Assembly (NCBI RefSeq): GCF_016901135.1
Contig: NZ_JAFEVL010000048.1
Span: forward strand, 496,001 to 560,000
Source of the DNA: Martinezella lusitana
GTDB lineage: Bacteria; Pseudomonadota; Alphaproteobacteria; Rhizobiales; Rhizobiaceae
Direction: 5' to 3'
DNA: 64,000 nt
In this document: positions 1 to 9,200 of the stretch, piece after piece
Numbering within the stretch: position 1 is the first letter of the stretch
Layout of the letters: each line of letters opens with the position of its first letter
Translations under genes and position numbers: made by a program
Notes under the pieces: model-generated
Database searches by the model: none
Seen by the model: only the letters and a program-made list of their open reading frames with translations
What the model was told of the DNA's origin: nothing

Positions 1-590
1 GCCTGCCAGAAGGGCGGCAGCATGCTGATGGAATAGAAGCTGCCGCCAAGGAAGGTCAACGGGGGCACGACCAGCATGGGGATAAGGTTCAATTGCTCGA
101 AATTCCCGGCCCATATGCCGATCATGAAGCCGAACAGACTGAAGGTCACCGCCGTCAGCACGAAGAAAAGGATCATCATGAACGGATGCTGGATGGTGAT
201 ATCCACGAAGAAGTTCGCCGTCAGCAGGATGATCAGGCCGATCATCATGCCCTTGGTCGCCGCCGCGCCGACATAGCCGAGAACGATCTCGGTCATGGCG
301 ACCGGCGCGGACAGGACTTCATAAATCGTGCCCGTGAATTTCGGGAAGTAGATGCCGAAGGAGCCGTTGCTGATGCATTGGCCGAGCAACGTCAGCATGA
401 TCAGGCCCGGTGTGATGAAGGCGCCGTAGGAAATGCCTTCGACCATATGGATGCGCGAGCCGATGGCGGCACCGAAGACGATGAAGTAGAGCGAGGTGGA
501 AATAACCGGCGAGACGACGCTCTGCAGCAGCGTGCGCCGCGTGCGGGCCATTTCGAAGGAATAGATTGACTTGATCGCCTCGAAGTTCAT
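1..590 (-). CDS. ABC-2 type transporter permease (3' end outside window)
   Basis: Membrane subunit of an ABC exporter. The first 196 codons are visible; the C-terminus lies beyond position 1. The protein starts MNFEAIKSIYSFEMARTRR and has several long hydrophobic stretches, the layout of the ABC-2 / YadH-like permease family. The start ATG (588-590) overlaps the stop of the ATPase gene upstream in an ATGA arrangement, so the two are translationally coupled and almost certainly form one transporter. The substrate cannot be told from sequence; YadGH-type pairs are generally uncharacterised exporters. Confidence 0.88.
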   Translation of the reverse strand, partial: MNFEAIKSIYSFEMARTRRTLLQSVVSPVISTSLYFIVFGAAIGSRIHMVEGISYGAFITPGLIMLTLLGQCISNGSFGIYFPKFTGTIYEVLSAPVAMTEIVLGYVGAAATKGMMIGLIILLTANFFVDITIQHPFMMILFFVLTAVTFSLFGFMIGIWAGNFEQLNLIPMLVVPPLTFLGGSFYSISMLPPFWQ

Positions 591-1513
591 TTGTCTTCTC
601 CCACCAGCGATACGAAGATGTCCTCGAGCGAGCTCTGGCGCGTCGAGAGGTCCTTGAAGTGGATCCCTTCGGCTGCCAACCGCGACAGGAGAGCCGCGAT
701 GCTCGACTGTTCGTGCTGGGCATCGAAATCGTAGATCAGCGTCAGGCCGTTCGGCCCGAGCGAAAGCCCATTCCCCTCCAGACAGTGCGGTATGGCATCC
801 AGCGGCTCGCTGAGATCAAGGATCAGCTGCTTGCGGCCGAGCTTGGCCATGAGCGCCTTCTTCTCTTCCACGAGCAGCAATTGGCCGCCATTGATGACGC
901 CGACGCGATCGGCGATTTCTTCGGCTTCCTCGATATAATGCGTCGTCAGGATGATCGTGACGCCGGAGCCCCGCAGGCGCTCGACCACGTGCCACATGTC
1001 CTTGCGCAGCGTGACGTCGACGCCCGCGGTCGGCTCGTCGAGGAACAGGATCTGCGGTTCGTGCGACAGCGCCTTGGCGATCAGGACGCGCCGCTTCATG
1101 CCGCCGGACAGCTCGCGAAGCGTGTTGTCCTTCTTATCCCACAGTGAGAGATCGCGCAGCACCTTCTCTATGTGTGCGGGGTTCCGTTTCTTGCCGTGCA
1201 GTCCGCGCGAAAAGCTCACCGTGTTCCACACGGTTTCGAACTGGTCGGTGGTCAACTCCTGCGGCACGAGGCCGATCATGCTGCGCGTGGCGCGAAAATC
1301 GCGCACGACGTCATGGCCGCCGACCATCACCGAGCCACCGCTCGGATTGGCAATCCCGCAGACGATGGAGATCAGTGTCGTCTTGCCAGCACCATTCGGC
1401 CCGAGCAAGGCAAGGATTTCTCCCTGCTCGATATCGAGATCGACACCTTTCAGCGCCTGGAATCCGTTAGCATATGTTTTCGTAAGACTGCGGATGGAAA
1501 TGATCGGAGCCAT
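587..1513 (-). CDS. ABC transporter ATP-binding protein (YadG-like)
   Basis: ATPase subunit of the exporter whose permease follows. Of its 308 residues, the first 220 or so form the nucleotide-binding domain: Walker A GPNGAGKTT (about residues 39-47), Q-loop LVPQE, signature LSGGMKRR, Walker B ILFLDEP and a switch His in TTHYIEEAEE. The tail after residue 230 is the C-terminal extension common in ABC-2 ATPases. The gene leads a two-gene operon with a 4-base overlap to the permease. Family assignment is firm; cargo is unknown. Confidence 0.93.
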   Translation of the reverse strand: MAPIISIRSLTKTYANGFQALKGVDLDIEQGEILALLGPNGAGKTTLISIVCGIANPSGGSVMVGGHDVVRDFRATRSMIGLVPQELTTDQFETVWNTVSFSRGLHGKKRNPAHIEKVLRDLSLWDKKDNTLRELSGGMKRRVLIAKALSHEPQILFLDEPTAGVDVTLRKDMWHVVERLRGSGVTIILTTHYIEEAEEIADRVGVINGGQLLLVEEKKALMAKLGRKQLILDLSEPLDAIPHCLEGNGLSLGPNGLTLIYDFDAQHEQSSIAALLSRLAAEGIHFKDLSTRQSSLEDIFVSLVGEDK

Positions 1514-1796
1514 GATGCAAGTAAAGTCCGGCCTATATGATTAATTTCGCGGCGTTTGCCCGCTATATAGCCCGTCTTACGCTTTTACCATCCCGCCGGG
1601 TTGAAACACAGCGTTCGCTTAAGTCAAATAAGCTGTCATCAAATCGTGACCTTCATCGGGCATATACATCCTTAGGTGAGCAACGTTTGTCGCAACTCCG
1701 CCCAACGCCTCTTGGCGACACCGTCAGCGCCGACAATACTCAATGATTTATTGCCGCCATATCCGTATTGCATCGCATCATTACAACATAAAGTTG

Positions 1797-1870
1797 TTTT
1801 TTGGAGCAGGCAAGGATCCCCGTCATTGCCATGCACCGCTCAAGCCGGCCCTCGCCGGCTTTTCTTTTTT
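1797..1870 (+). ncRNA. candidate small RNA ending in a strong terminator
   Basis: No convincing gene lies between 1514 and 1898, yet the + strand ends in a textbook terminator (1842-1870). Just upstream, GGCAA (about 1809) can pair with TTGCC (about 1826), leaving a loop that contains GGATCCCCGT; an outer GAGC/GCTC pair closes it. A TTGCAT / CATAAA pair near 1768-1793 could be a promoter. Together these suggest a short transcript of about 75 nt. The 5' end is a guess. It could instead be the 3' end of a longer RNA starting nearer 1540. Confidence 0.38.
1842..1870 (+). terminator. intrinsic terminator
   Basis: AAGCCGGC, a 4-base loop, then GCCGGCTT, followed by a T-rich run (TTCTTTTTT). The T tract follows only on the + strand, so it does not serve the minus-strand genes on either side. 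Confidence 0.78.
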
Positions 1871-1898
1871 CGTCAGCTTACGATCGATAACGTGACGA

Positions 1899-2153
1899 TT
1901 ACCAGCTGCCGTTTATGCCGCAACCGGCCGGCGGCAGTGTCTTGTGTTCAAAACGAGCCTTCAACATCTCGCAGCCCTTGTCGCGTATGGGTCCGGGCAT
2001 CATCGTGTTGAGACCGATGCCGACTTCGTCGAAGGGATCGTCCGCGTAGGCGACATAGGCGTACCAGCGGCCGCCAATGACGACAACGATGGCAATCAGA
2101 GCAGCGACGAGCGCTCTTCCCAGACTTTTCTTTCTTCTCGGTGCTTCTTCCAT
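1899..2153 (-). CDS. small single-pass membrane protein, unknown function
   Basis: An 84-residue protein with a basic N-terminus (PRRKKSLGR), one hydrophobic segment at about residues 14-29 (ALVAALIAIVVVIGG) and a roughly 55-residue non-cytoplasmic tail with two Cys (CEMLKARF and AGCGING). A GAGG ribosome site sits just before the ATG. I recognise no domain. Orientation by the positive-inside rule would put the tail in the periplasm, where the two Cys could form a disulfide; that is inference. Confidence 0.65.
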   Translation of the reverse strand: MEEAPRRKKSLGRALVAALIAIVVVIGGRWYAYVAYADDPFDEVGIGLNTMMPGPIRDKGCEMLKARFEHKTLPPAGCGINGSW

Positions 2154-2258
2154 GGAACCTCACTCGCCCTTGGTCGCCGCAATTAACCGTGATTCCCCTC
2201 TTAGGTAAATCAGCTTTCGTCGTCGGCAAGGGTGGATGCGTCTCCGGCGAACCACCAA

Positions 2259-3446
2259 TCAAAGGCTGCAATAACGCCGGCCGCCGTTGCGTTCCCTGAG
2301 GTCGAAATGGAAATGATTCCAATGTTCGGGATTGCTGCCCGGCCCGAGCACGGTATCGAAATAACGGCAGCTGTCGATGCGAACAGCCTTGAGCAGCCGA
2401 CCCTCTCGGAAGGAAAACAGGCCCTTCTTACGCACGTCGATCACATGGCCGTTCTTCAGGACGAAGGTGCCGACATCGATGGCGTTGCCATGGGCGTGCT
2501 CCGACATCGGATTATAACGTTGCCGGCTATTGTTCATGCGGCGGCAGGAATAGCCGCCGAGCGGCACGATGGTGCCGATGCCGGTCCAGTAGCGGGTGCG
2601 TGCCGCCGGCGCCAGTTCGTTCTTCACCCATTTGGCGAAGGCCAGCGTGACCTGACAATTCAGCGTGACGGCCGGCCTGACGGCGATATTGCCGGAAAGT
2701 CCGCTCAGCGAAACCGGATAAGGAACCTGGCAGGCAGGGCCGTTCGAAATCGCCGGCTTATCGACATAGACGACGCCCATGCGCCTTAGTTCCTGCCGAC
2801 AAGCGATTTCGGAAGGCGGCATCATACCCGGAGGCGATTGCGGCGCCTCGAACTGATCGATGCGCGGCATCGGATTGTCAACGCGTGGCAGCATGGCCAC
2901 CTGCGTGCCCGGCTGCTGCCGCGGTATGGGTGATTGATTGAGCTCGGCCTGGGCTGCCGGCCGCTGAAGGGTCGAACGATTGGTCTGCACCGGCGCGTCC
3001 GAGCCGATACCGTCGACGACCGGTTGGTCGGTTTCGCCCTCGGCGATGTTCTGCTCTTCCTCCTGCGCCAGTCCGACGACCGATGCGGATCGAGCCTCTT
3101 CGCTCGGTCCGACGCCAAGTTCCGCATCCATATTGACGCCCTGAGACGGAACATCCGATTGCTGAGCCAGGTCCGCCTCAACATCCGTCGTGGTCACGGC
3201 CTCTCCGGTTCCGGCGGCACGGCCATTACCATTATTATAATTGCTGGAGGCTGAAACGACGGGGTCCTGCGCCCCTGGATAGGCAAATTGCCGCTGCGCC
3301 ACGCTGCGGTGCGGCTTGATCGAGCCGACGCGCGCGGTGCTGTCGACATTCGACGGCGGCACGAGGCTGTCTGCCGTACAGGCGACCAGCGCCGACGACA
3401 ACAGCAATGGCAGCAGAGCCCGCCGTAGAATGGGTAAATAGGCCAT
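2259..3446 (-). CDS. extensin-like family lipoprotein
   Basis: A 395-residue exported protein. The N-terminus is a lipoprotein signal, with the lipobox-like LSSALVAC ending at Cys23. Residues about 25-210 are low-complexity and rich in Pro, Gln and Ser. The C-terminal 180 residues match the extensin-like C-terminal domain of proteobacteria: paired Cys, then SEHAHGNAIDVGTF and PEHWNHFHFDL, the His/Asp pattern seen in metal-dependent peptidoglycan-type hydrolase folds. A cell-envelope role is likely, but the substrate is not established. An AGGAAT ribosome site precedes the ATG. Confidence 0.82.
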   Translation of the reverse strand: MAYLPILRRALLPLLLSSALVACTADSLVPPSNVDSTARVGSIKPHRSVAQRQFAYPGAQDPVVSASSNYNNGNGRAAGTGEAVTTTDVEADLAQQSDVPSQGVNMDAELGVGPSEEARSASVVGLAQEEEQNIAEGETDQPVVDGIGSDAPVQTNRSTLQRPAAQAELNQSPIPRQQPGTQVAMLPRVDNPMPRIDQFEAPQSPPGMMPPSEIACRQELRRMGVVYVDKPAISNGPACQVPYPVSLSGLSGNIAVRPAVTLNCQVTLAFAKWVKNELAPAARTRYWTGIGTIVPLGGYSCRRMNNSRQRYNPMSEHAHGNAIDVGTFVLKNGHVIDVRKKGLFSFREGRLLKAVRIDSCRYFDTVLGPGSNPEHWNHFHFDLRERNGGRRYCSL

Positions 3447-3691
3447 ATTCCTGATCCGTTGCCCCAGCCACGGTCGGTAACGATGACAAATCCTAAACGG
3501 GAACGGTGAACGAATACTTACCGCGGCAAATCGCAGTGTATCGGGACAACATCAGGAGCGGGCGGAGGGTCCGAAGAAGGTCGCGCACCCTGCGAGACCT
3601 TGGCAGGAAATGCCGACAAAGTCTTTCCCATCGCGGTCGGATTGCATAGGTTGGTCACGGGAATCGGTGTCCTGGCAATAGGAGCGAATGG

Positions 3692-4081
3692 ATGAATGAC
3701 AACGTCAAACCGAAAGGCGAGCTGACATTGCGCACGCTGGCCATGCCTGCAGACGCCAATCCTGCCGGCGACATTTTCGGCGGCTGGGTCATGGCGCAGA
3801 TGGATTTGGCAAGCGGCATCCGCGCGGCTGAGCGGGCTCGTGGCCGCGTGGTCACCGCCGCCGTGAAGGAGATGGCTTTCGAGCTGCCGGTTAAGATCGG
3901 CGATACGCTGAGCGTCTTCACGGACATCGAACGCGTTGGCCGCACGTCGATCACGCTAAGCGTCGAAGCCTGGGCACACCGTTCGCGCTACAATGCAATG
4001 GAGAAGGTGACGGCTGGAACGTTCATCATGGTCGCTCTCGACGAAGACGGCGCGCCGAAGGTGGTGCCAGCGGAGAACTGA
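3692..4081 (+). CDS. yciA: acyl-CoA thioesterase, YciA-type hotdog fold
   Basis: A 129-residue single-hotdog thioesterase. The early segment TLAMPADANPAGDIFGGWVM is the family signature: the Asn/Asp-containing catalytic stretch followed by the hotdog helix. VTAAVKEMAF and the conserved strand pattern follow. Such enzymes hydrolyse acyl-CoA in the cytoplasm and act as hexamers. An AGGAG site lies 9 bases before the ATG. The stop nearly touches the next gene, suggesting co-transcription. Chain-length preference cannot be read from sequence. Confidence 0.88.
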   Translation: MNDNVKPKGELTLRTLAMPADANPAGDIFGGWVMAQMDLASGIRAAERARGRVVTAAVKEMAFELPVKIGDTLSVFTDIERVGRTSITLSVEAWAHRSRYNAMEKVTAGTFIMVALDEDGAPKVVPAEN

Positions 4082-4085
4082 TGTG

Positions 4086-4676
4086 ATGGGAGCTACGCAC
4101 GCACCGGAGATTTACGTCTATATCAGGACGGTCATGAGCATGGTCATCGGCCTTGCTCTTGCGCAGCTTCTGACGCGCCTTGCCGGCTTCGTCCAATCGC
4201 CCGGCAAGAACCGCGTCTATTTCGTCCACATCGGCTGGGTGCTTTCGATGTTCCTCTACATCATCCATTTCTGGTGGTGGGAATATCGGCTGCAGTCGCT
4301 GCAGGTGATCACTTTTGCGGTCTATCTCTTCCTGATCTGCTTCTGTTGCCTCTTCTACTTCCTCTGCGTCCTCCTCAATCCGCCGTCGATCGACGAGTAT
4401 GGCGGCTTCGAAGAGTATTTCATTTCCCGCCGCGTTTGGTTCTTCGGGCTGCTTGCCGTCACCTACGCCGTCGATCTCATCGACACGCGGCTGAAGGGGG
4501 AAGCCTATTTCCATTCTCTCGGTTGGGAGTATCCGACGCGCAACGTCGTCTATATCATCCTTTGCATCGTCGCTGCCATGACAGCCAATCGGCGCTTCCA
4601 GGCGGCATTTGTGACGGTCGGGCTGATCTACCAGATCACATGGATCTTCCGTCTCTATGACGTGATGCCGGGATAG
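4086..4676 (+). CDS. integral membrane protein of unknown function
   Basis: A 196-residue protein with about six hydrophobic segments, including an unusual aromatic/Cys run FLICFCCLFYFLC near residues 78-90 and IHFWWWEYRL near 60. I recognise no characterised family. The first possible start is a GTG at 4083 with ATG next at 4086; I take the ATG. It begins four bases after the thioesterase stop, so the pair is probably one operon, but nothing in the sequence ties its job to thioesterase activity. Confidence 0.7.
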   Translation: MGATHAPEIYVYIRTVMSMVIGLALAQLLTRLAGFVQSPGKNRVYFVHIGWVLSMFLYIIHFWWWEYRLQSLQVITFAVYLFLICFCCLFYFLCVLLNPPSIDEYGGFEEYFISRRVWFFGLLAVTYAVDLIDTRLKGEAYFHSLGWEYPTRNVVYIILCIVAAMTANRRFQAAFVTVGLIYQITWIFRLYDVMPG

Positions 4677-4797
4677 GGATTGAGACCTAAGTCGCCTTAA
4701 AACCACTGCCATCTCCATGCTCTACAATTCTTGACCAAGACATCGCCATATTGTTCAGATCGATTGCCCTCTGGAATATGGGTGGGAGACTCAAGCC

Positions 4798-6390
4798 TTG
4801 AAAACAAAGAGCTATGCATTGGGATTGGCGCTCGCTCTTTCGTTGCCCTGGCTTGCCCATGCCGAAGATCCCGCACCGGGGCCGGCAAATACCACCATCG
4901 ACCTGAAATACTGGGTGGAGTTCGCAAAGCAAGGAAACGCCGCGGCACAATATGGCCTCGGCTATCGCTACGCCAACGGCCAAGGCGTGGAGCATGACGA
5001 TGCACAGGCGGTCGAGTGGTACGAGAAGGCCGCCGCCCAGGGGAATGCCCAGGCCCAATACGCCCTCGCCTACATGTATTCGAACGGCCGCGGCACGGAA
5101 GCCGACCAGAAGCAGGCGAATGACTGGTATCTCAGGGCCGCGCAGCGCGGCAGCGCCGATGCCCAATATGCCATAGGCTATTCCCTTGCGAACGGTCGCG
5201 GCATGGATGTCGATAACGACCAGGCCGTCAATTGGTACCAGAAATCCGCCGCCCAGAACCAACCGCAGGCGCAATACGCCTTGGGTTACATGTATGCCAA
5301 TGGTCTCGGCGTGCGCCAGGACGAGGCTATCGCGCTCGGCTGGTATCGCAAGTCGGCCGATCAAAGCCGTGCAGATGCTCAATACGCGCTTGGCTACATG
5401 TACGAGAACGGCCAGGGTACGGCAGCGGATCAGGCCCAGGCTATCGACTGGTACATGAAGGCGGCAGATCAGGGCGATACGCGGGCCCAATATGCTCTCG
5501 GCTACGCATATGCCAATGGCAGAGGCGTCGAGCAGAGCGACGCCAAGGCCTATCCCTGGTACAGGAAATCCGCGGACAAAGGCCGTGCCGACGCACAATA
5601 CGCGGTTGGCTACAGCCTCGCGAACGGACTGGGTGTCTCGCGGGATTATAGACAAGCGCTCCAATGGTATCGAAAGTCAGCCGATCAAGGGCGTTCCGAC
5701 GCGCAATATGCTCTCGGCTACCTCTATGCCAACGGTCAAGGGGTCAAGGTCGACGATGGCGCGGCGGTGAAATGGTACCGCAAGTCAGCCGATCAGGGCG
5801 ACGCACAGGGCGAATACGCCCTCGCCTTCATGTATTCAGGCGGTCGCGGTGTTGCGAAGGACTACGGCAAGGCGCTCGAATGGTATGGAAAATCCGCCGC
5901 TCAAGACCACGCGGACGCGCAATATGCCCTTGGCTACATCTATCAGAACGGCCAGGGAACGGCACCGGACAAAACGGCCGCGGCAAGCTGGTATCGCAAG
6001 GCAGCCGACCAGAACAATTCCCAGGGCCAGTATGCGCTCGCCTATCTCTACTACCAAGGTGAAGGCGTTGCGAAAGACTATGGACAGGCCGCCGATCTGT
6101 TTCGCAAGGCCGCCGAACAAGGCGATGCCCGCGCCGAATATGGTCTGGGATATATGTATTATAACGGCTATGGGGTGCCGAAGGATTCCGGAATCGCTGC
6201 CGACTGGTTCAACAAGGCGGCCGCCAAGGGGTTGCCCGAAGCGCAGCACGGTCTCGGCTATATGGAAGCCAACGGGGAAGGCCCGATCAGGGACCTCGGA
6301 CCGCTGGGTCAAGGGCGCGCCGCCGACGGCGGCACCGGCGATTCGACTGGCTGGATCGTCCTTCGCCTGCTGATGGCGCTTGTGCCGTAG
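4798..6390 (+). CDS. exported Sel1-repeat protein, 12-13 repeats
   Basis: A 530-residue secreted or periplasmic solenoid protein. The start is TTG: the hydrophobic signal peptide (ALGLALALSLPWLAHA, cut after AHA) begins there and GGTGGGAG precedes it. From about residue 45, near-identical 36-residue Sel1 units (pattern AQYALGYMYANGQGV...WYRKSADQGD) run 12 times. A thirteenth looks scrambled: residues of the expected repeat appear in two reading frames before the C-terminal GWIVLRLLMALVP. Sel1 arrays are protein-interaction scaffolds. The next gene encodes a related protein, so the two are a tandem duplication or a functional pair. The partner is unknown. Confidence 0.88.
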   Translation: MKTKSYALGLALALSLPWLAHAEDPAPGPANTTIDLKYWVEFAKQGNAAAQYGLGYRYANGQGVEHDDAQAVEWYEKAAAQGNAQAQYALAYMYSNGRGTEADQKQANDWYLRAAQRGSADAQYAIGYSLANGRGMDVDNDQAVNWYQKSAAQNQPQAQYALGYMYANGLGVRQDEAIALGWYRKSADQSRADAQYALGYMYENGQGTAADQAQAIDWYMKAADQGDTRAQYALGYAYANGRGVEQSDAKAYPWYRKSADKGRADAQYAVGYSLANGLGVSRDYRQALQWYRKSADQGRSDAQYALGYLYANGQGVKVDDGAAVKWYRKSADQGDAQGEYALAFMYSGGRGVAKDYGKALEWYGKSAAQDHADAQYALGYIYQNGQGTAPDKTAAASWYRKAADQNNSQGQYALAYLYYQGEGVAKDYGQAADLFRKAAEQGDARAEYGLGYMYYNGYGVPKDSGIAADWFNKAAAKGLPEAQHGLGYMEANGEGPIRDLGPLGQGRAADGGTGDSTGWIVLRLLMALVP

Positions 6391-6447
6391 CGTTCGCAAA
6401 AAGTTCGGCATTGATAATTTAACGGATCGTCGACTGAGGGGTAGATC

Positions 6448-7518
6448 GTGAATTGGAAGAAGGGGGCCATCGGATTGCTCTTCGCGCTGGCATCCATGGG
6501 CGTGGCACATGCCGATATCGGCCAGAACGCCTATGACCGCGGAGATTTCAAATCGGCATTGGACTATTGGCGCCCACTGGCAAACAAGGGAGATGTCGCG
6601 GCCCAGATCAAACTCGGCCAGATGTACGCGGAAGGTGACGGCGTCCCGAAAAATCTCACGCAAGCCCTCAGCTGGTACAAGAAAGCTGCCGAACAGGGCA
6701 GCGCCGAGGCACAATTCAATGTCGGCACCATGTATGACCAGGGCGAAGGCATCGCCACCGACAAGAGCCAGGCGGTCCTGTGGTACCGAAAGGCTGCCAC
6801 ACAGGGAAATGCCAATGCGCAATACAATCTCGGTGTGATGTACGACACGGGCGAAGGGCTACCGCAGGACAAGGCGCAAGCTTTCGCCTGGTACAGCAAA
6901 GCCGCCGAACAGGGTGACGCGGATGCAGAGTACAATGTTGGGGTCATGTACGATCAGGGGGACGGCACGGGCAAGGATAAGGGCCAAGCCGTCGCATGGT
7001 ATCGAAAGGCCGCCGATCAGGGCAAGGTCGAGGCAGAATACAACCTGGGCATCATGTATCGCGATGGCGAAGGTGTCGCCAAGGATGGTGCCGAAGCCCT
7101 GTCCTGGTTCCGCAAGGCGGCCGATCAGGGAGATGCCGACGCCCAGTACAATATTGGCGCCATGTATGCCGATGGTGACGGGATCTCGCAGGACGATAAT
7201 CAGGCGATCGCATGGTTCCTGAAAGCCGCGGCCCAAAATGACGTCGAAGCGGAATACAATCTCGGCGTCATGTTCCGCGACGGAGAAGGCGTTGCCAAGA
7301 ACGCGGTTCAGGCCGTCTTCTGGTTTGAACGAGCTGCCTCGCATCGCTATGCCGACGCGGCGTATAACCTCGGCATCATGTACCGCGATGGCGATGGCGT
7401 TCCGGTCGATCCAGCCAAGGCCCTCGAATGGCTCCGCAAGGCCAAGAGCCTGGGTTATGATGGCGGCTCGGACGACGAGCAGGACGAGCCGTCGGACGGG
7501 AAAACCATCCCGATATGA
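6448..7518 (+). CDS. exported Sel1-repeat protein, 8 repeats
   Basis: A 356-residue protein. A signal peptide (AIGLLFALASMGVAHA) is followed by about 20 residues and then eight 36-residue Sel1 units of the type AEYNLGVMYRDGEGVAKD...WFRKAADQGD. It ends in an acidic tail (DDEQDEPSDG). It lies 57 bases after its larger Sel1 neighbour on the same strand. Its repeats carry N where the neighbour has A (QYNLG versus QYALG), so the two arrays homogenised separately after diverging. Likely a periplasmic or secreted interaction protein; the partner is unknown. Confidence 0.88.
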   Translation: MNWKKGAIGLLFALASMGVAHADIGQNAYDRGDFKSALDYWRPLANKGDVAAQIKLGQMYAEGDGVPKNLTQALSWYKKAAEQGSAEAQFNVGTMYDQGEGIATDKSQAVLWYRKAATQGNANAQYNLGVMYDTGEGLPQDKAQAFAWYSKAAEQGDADAEYNVGVMYDQGDGTGKDKGQAVAWYRKAADQGKVEAEYNLGIMYRDGEGVAKDGAEALSWFRKAADQGDADAQYNIGAMYADGDGISQDDNQAIAWFLKAAAQNDVEAEYNLGVMFRDGEGVAKNAVQAVFWFERAASHRYADAAYNLGIMYRDGDGVPVDPAKALEWLRKAKSLGYDGGSDDEQDEPSDGKTIPI

Positions 7519-7681
7519 GATGGAGATAACCGCGAAGGCCAGCGGTCAACCGTTCCATTTTGTCGGCCACGTGTCGTCCACCCCCAAAGCGAATCGCCAC
7601 AAACCATGCTACCTCCTGCAACTCGAAGTACGTCATGCTGCGCCTGACAGCTGCAATACGCACTGAAAAGCGGGGGAACAT

Positions 7682-8518
7682 ATGAGTTTTGCAGCCTCGG
7701 ATCGCCAGATGGCTTCTTTGCCGCCGCGCCATTTCTGGCGCCGGCTTGGTGCCTATCTGATCGACATCATCATTTTCCAGATCGTTTTCACGCTGCTGTT
7801 CCTCGCCCTGTCGAGCGTGACGCCCTGGGATCTGACACTGCCGTTTCTCCAGAAGCAGCAATGCAACGAAACGACGTCGGGACCGCTCATTCCGAAGATA
7901 GAGGCCGAATGGCCGCTGCAAACGGGTGACGTGAGAAGCAACCAGCTGTGCCGCATCTCCTGGCTCGGCAGCAAGGGATACACCGTCTTCGTTTCGAAAG
8001 TCGCTTCGCAGCAGGGAACGGCAACGTCCATACGTACCTTCTCCGTGCCGGTCGACGACAAAGGAGATCCGGTGAATCCGAGCGTGACGGCGAGGCCGAA
8101 GTCCAGTGTCGTCCTCCTCATCCTGCCGCTTGCTTTCGCCTATTGCTCAGCCCGTGCAAGACGAACGCCAGGCAAGCGATTGCTGTCACTGCGCGTGACG
8201 ACGATTGAAGACGGCCCGCTGACCCTGGGGTTGGCGGTAAAGCGCGAAATATTCAAGTTTCTGCCCTTTGTGCTGATCGCGCTCTTCAATCTCGTCAGCC
8301 TGTTTATCTTGCGGCCGTTCCTGCCTCCGATCGACCAACTGATCCAGCAAGCCCGCGACACCAGCCTTCTCACCGCGGATGGCTTCCTCGCTCTGACAGG
8401 CGCATTGGCACCGATGCTGTTCGTCTTCACTCTGATCTGGTGGCTCTACCCGCTGATCGTGTGGCGCGGCCAGACCTTCTACGACCGCTTCTGTGACACC
8501 AAGGTCGTCAAGGGCTGA
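7682..8518 (+). CDS. RDD family membrane protein
   Basis: A 278-residue inner-membrane protein. FWRRLGAYLIDIIIFQIVF at residues 18-36 carries the Arg and Asp residues that define the RDD family. TPGKRLLSLRV (about residues 162-172) is the second family motif. A third hydrophobic pair closes the protein. A Cys-containing loop between the first two membrane segments (about 45-140) is longer than usual. RDD proteins are mostly uncharacterised; some affect ion homeostasis. It stands alone after the Sel1 genes. Confidence 0.82.
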   Translation: MSFAASDRQMASLPPRHFWRRLGAYLIDIIIFQIVFTLLFLALSSVTPWDLTLPFLQKQQCNETTSGPLIPKIEAEWPLQTGDVRSNQLCRISWLGSKGYTVFVSKVASQQGTATSIRTFSVPVDDKGDPVNPSVTARPKSSVVLLILPLAFAYCSARARRTPGKRLLSLRVTTIEDGPLTLGLAVKREIFKFLPFVLIALFNLVSLFILRPFLPPIDQLIQQARDTSLLTADGFLALTGALAPMLFVFTLIWWLYPLIVWRGQTFYDRFCDTKVVKG

Positions 8519-8635
8519 GCCGCTACCAGCAGTGCCGTGACGATGTGGGGGATTGCCTTGGCAGCGGAAGACATGAAAGACTGCCGCAAGCCGGGACATG
8601 TTTTGCTGCTTCTTCTCTTCAGAGGATAGATCGCC

Positions 8636-9148
8636 GTGAATCTGAAATATGCCGTACTTCCCTCATCATTTTTGCCATCTGTTCGCATGGCATTGCTCGC
8701 CTCAGCCATCATCCTGCCCCTGTCGCCGCTACCGATCGCAGCGACGCCCGCCGAGGCCGCTCCTGGATCGTGCTGGTCGCTGCTGCAGAGCAAGTTCGGC
8801 CCGCAGATCGAGAAGTCGGTGAACGAAGCCGACCCCTGCAAGAAGCTGCCGGGTGTCGATCACAAGGAAAAGTTCGAGGTCAAGTCGCTTGATGTCTGCA
8901 GCGCTCCCGGCGGCGTGCAGATCAACGCCCATGCCGACATGGCTTGCAAGTCGCACGGCGTGTTGCAAACGACGATCAAAGGTCAGCTGGAAGCCTCGAT
9001 AACGGTCGATGTCGGCGCGTGCCGCATCACCGACTTGCATGTCGGCATCAATGGCCCGATCGGCGAGCTGATATCCTCCGTCGGCGGGCTGCAGGAACTT
9101 GCCCGCGGTTTCGCGCAGGCGAAGATTTCGGAAATCTGCGGCAAGTAG
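8636..9148 (+). CDS. exported protein of unknown function
   Basis: A 170-residue protein read from a GTG start with AGAGGA upstream. A long hydrophobic signal segment (MALLASAIILPLSPLPIAA) precedes a probable cleavage near residue 40 (AEAAPG). The mature part has six Cys, consistent with disulfides in the periplasm. I recognise no domain. It ends 50 bases from the stop of the convergent MFS gene, with a GC-rich hairpin between them. Confidence 0.68.
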   Translation: MNLKYAVLPSSFLPSVRMALLASAIILPLSPLPIAATPAEAAPGSCWSLLQSKFGPQIEKSVNEADPCKKLPGVDHKEKFEVKSLDVCSAPGGVQINAHADMACKSHGVLQTTIKGQLEASITVDVGACRITDLHVGINGPIGELISSVGGLQELARGFAQAKISEICGK

Positions 9149-9154
9149 AGCTGA

Positions 9155-9174
9155 GGCCGGCACAATCGCCGGCC
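9155..9174. terminator. hairpin between convergent genes
   Basis: GGCCGGC, a 6-base loop, GCCGGCC. It has no T tract on either side, so it may only stall polymerase or stabilise 3' ends of the two facing transcripts. Confidence 0.4.
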
Positions 9175-9200
9175 CCGCTTAGGTAGAACGGCGAGCCGAC

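Noticed and set aside
1537..2011. Two + strand frames of 69 and 111 codons in the spacer after the ABC ATPase
   Set aside because: They overlap the small-RNA terminator and the 1899-2153 gene, and lack ribosome sites and domains.
4687..6822. Two antisense frames of over 320 codons across the Sel1 genes
   Set aside because: Their repetitive sequence is just the reverse of the Sel1 DNA repeats; no start signal or domain.
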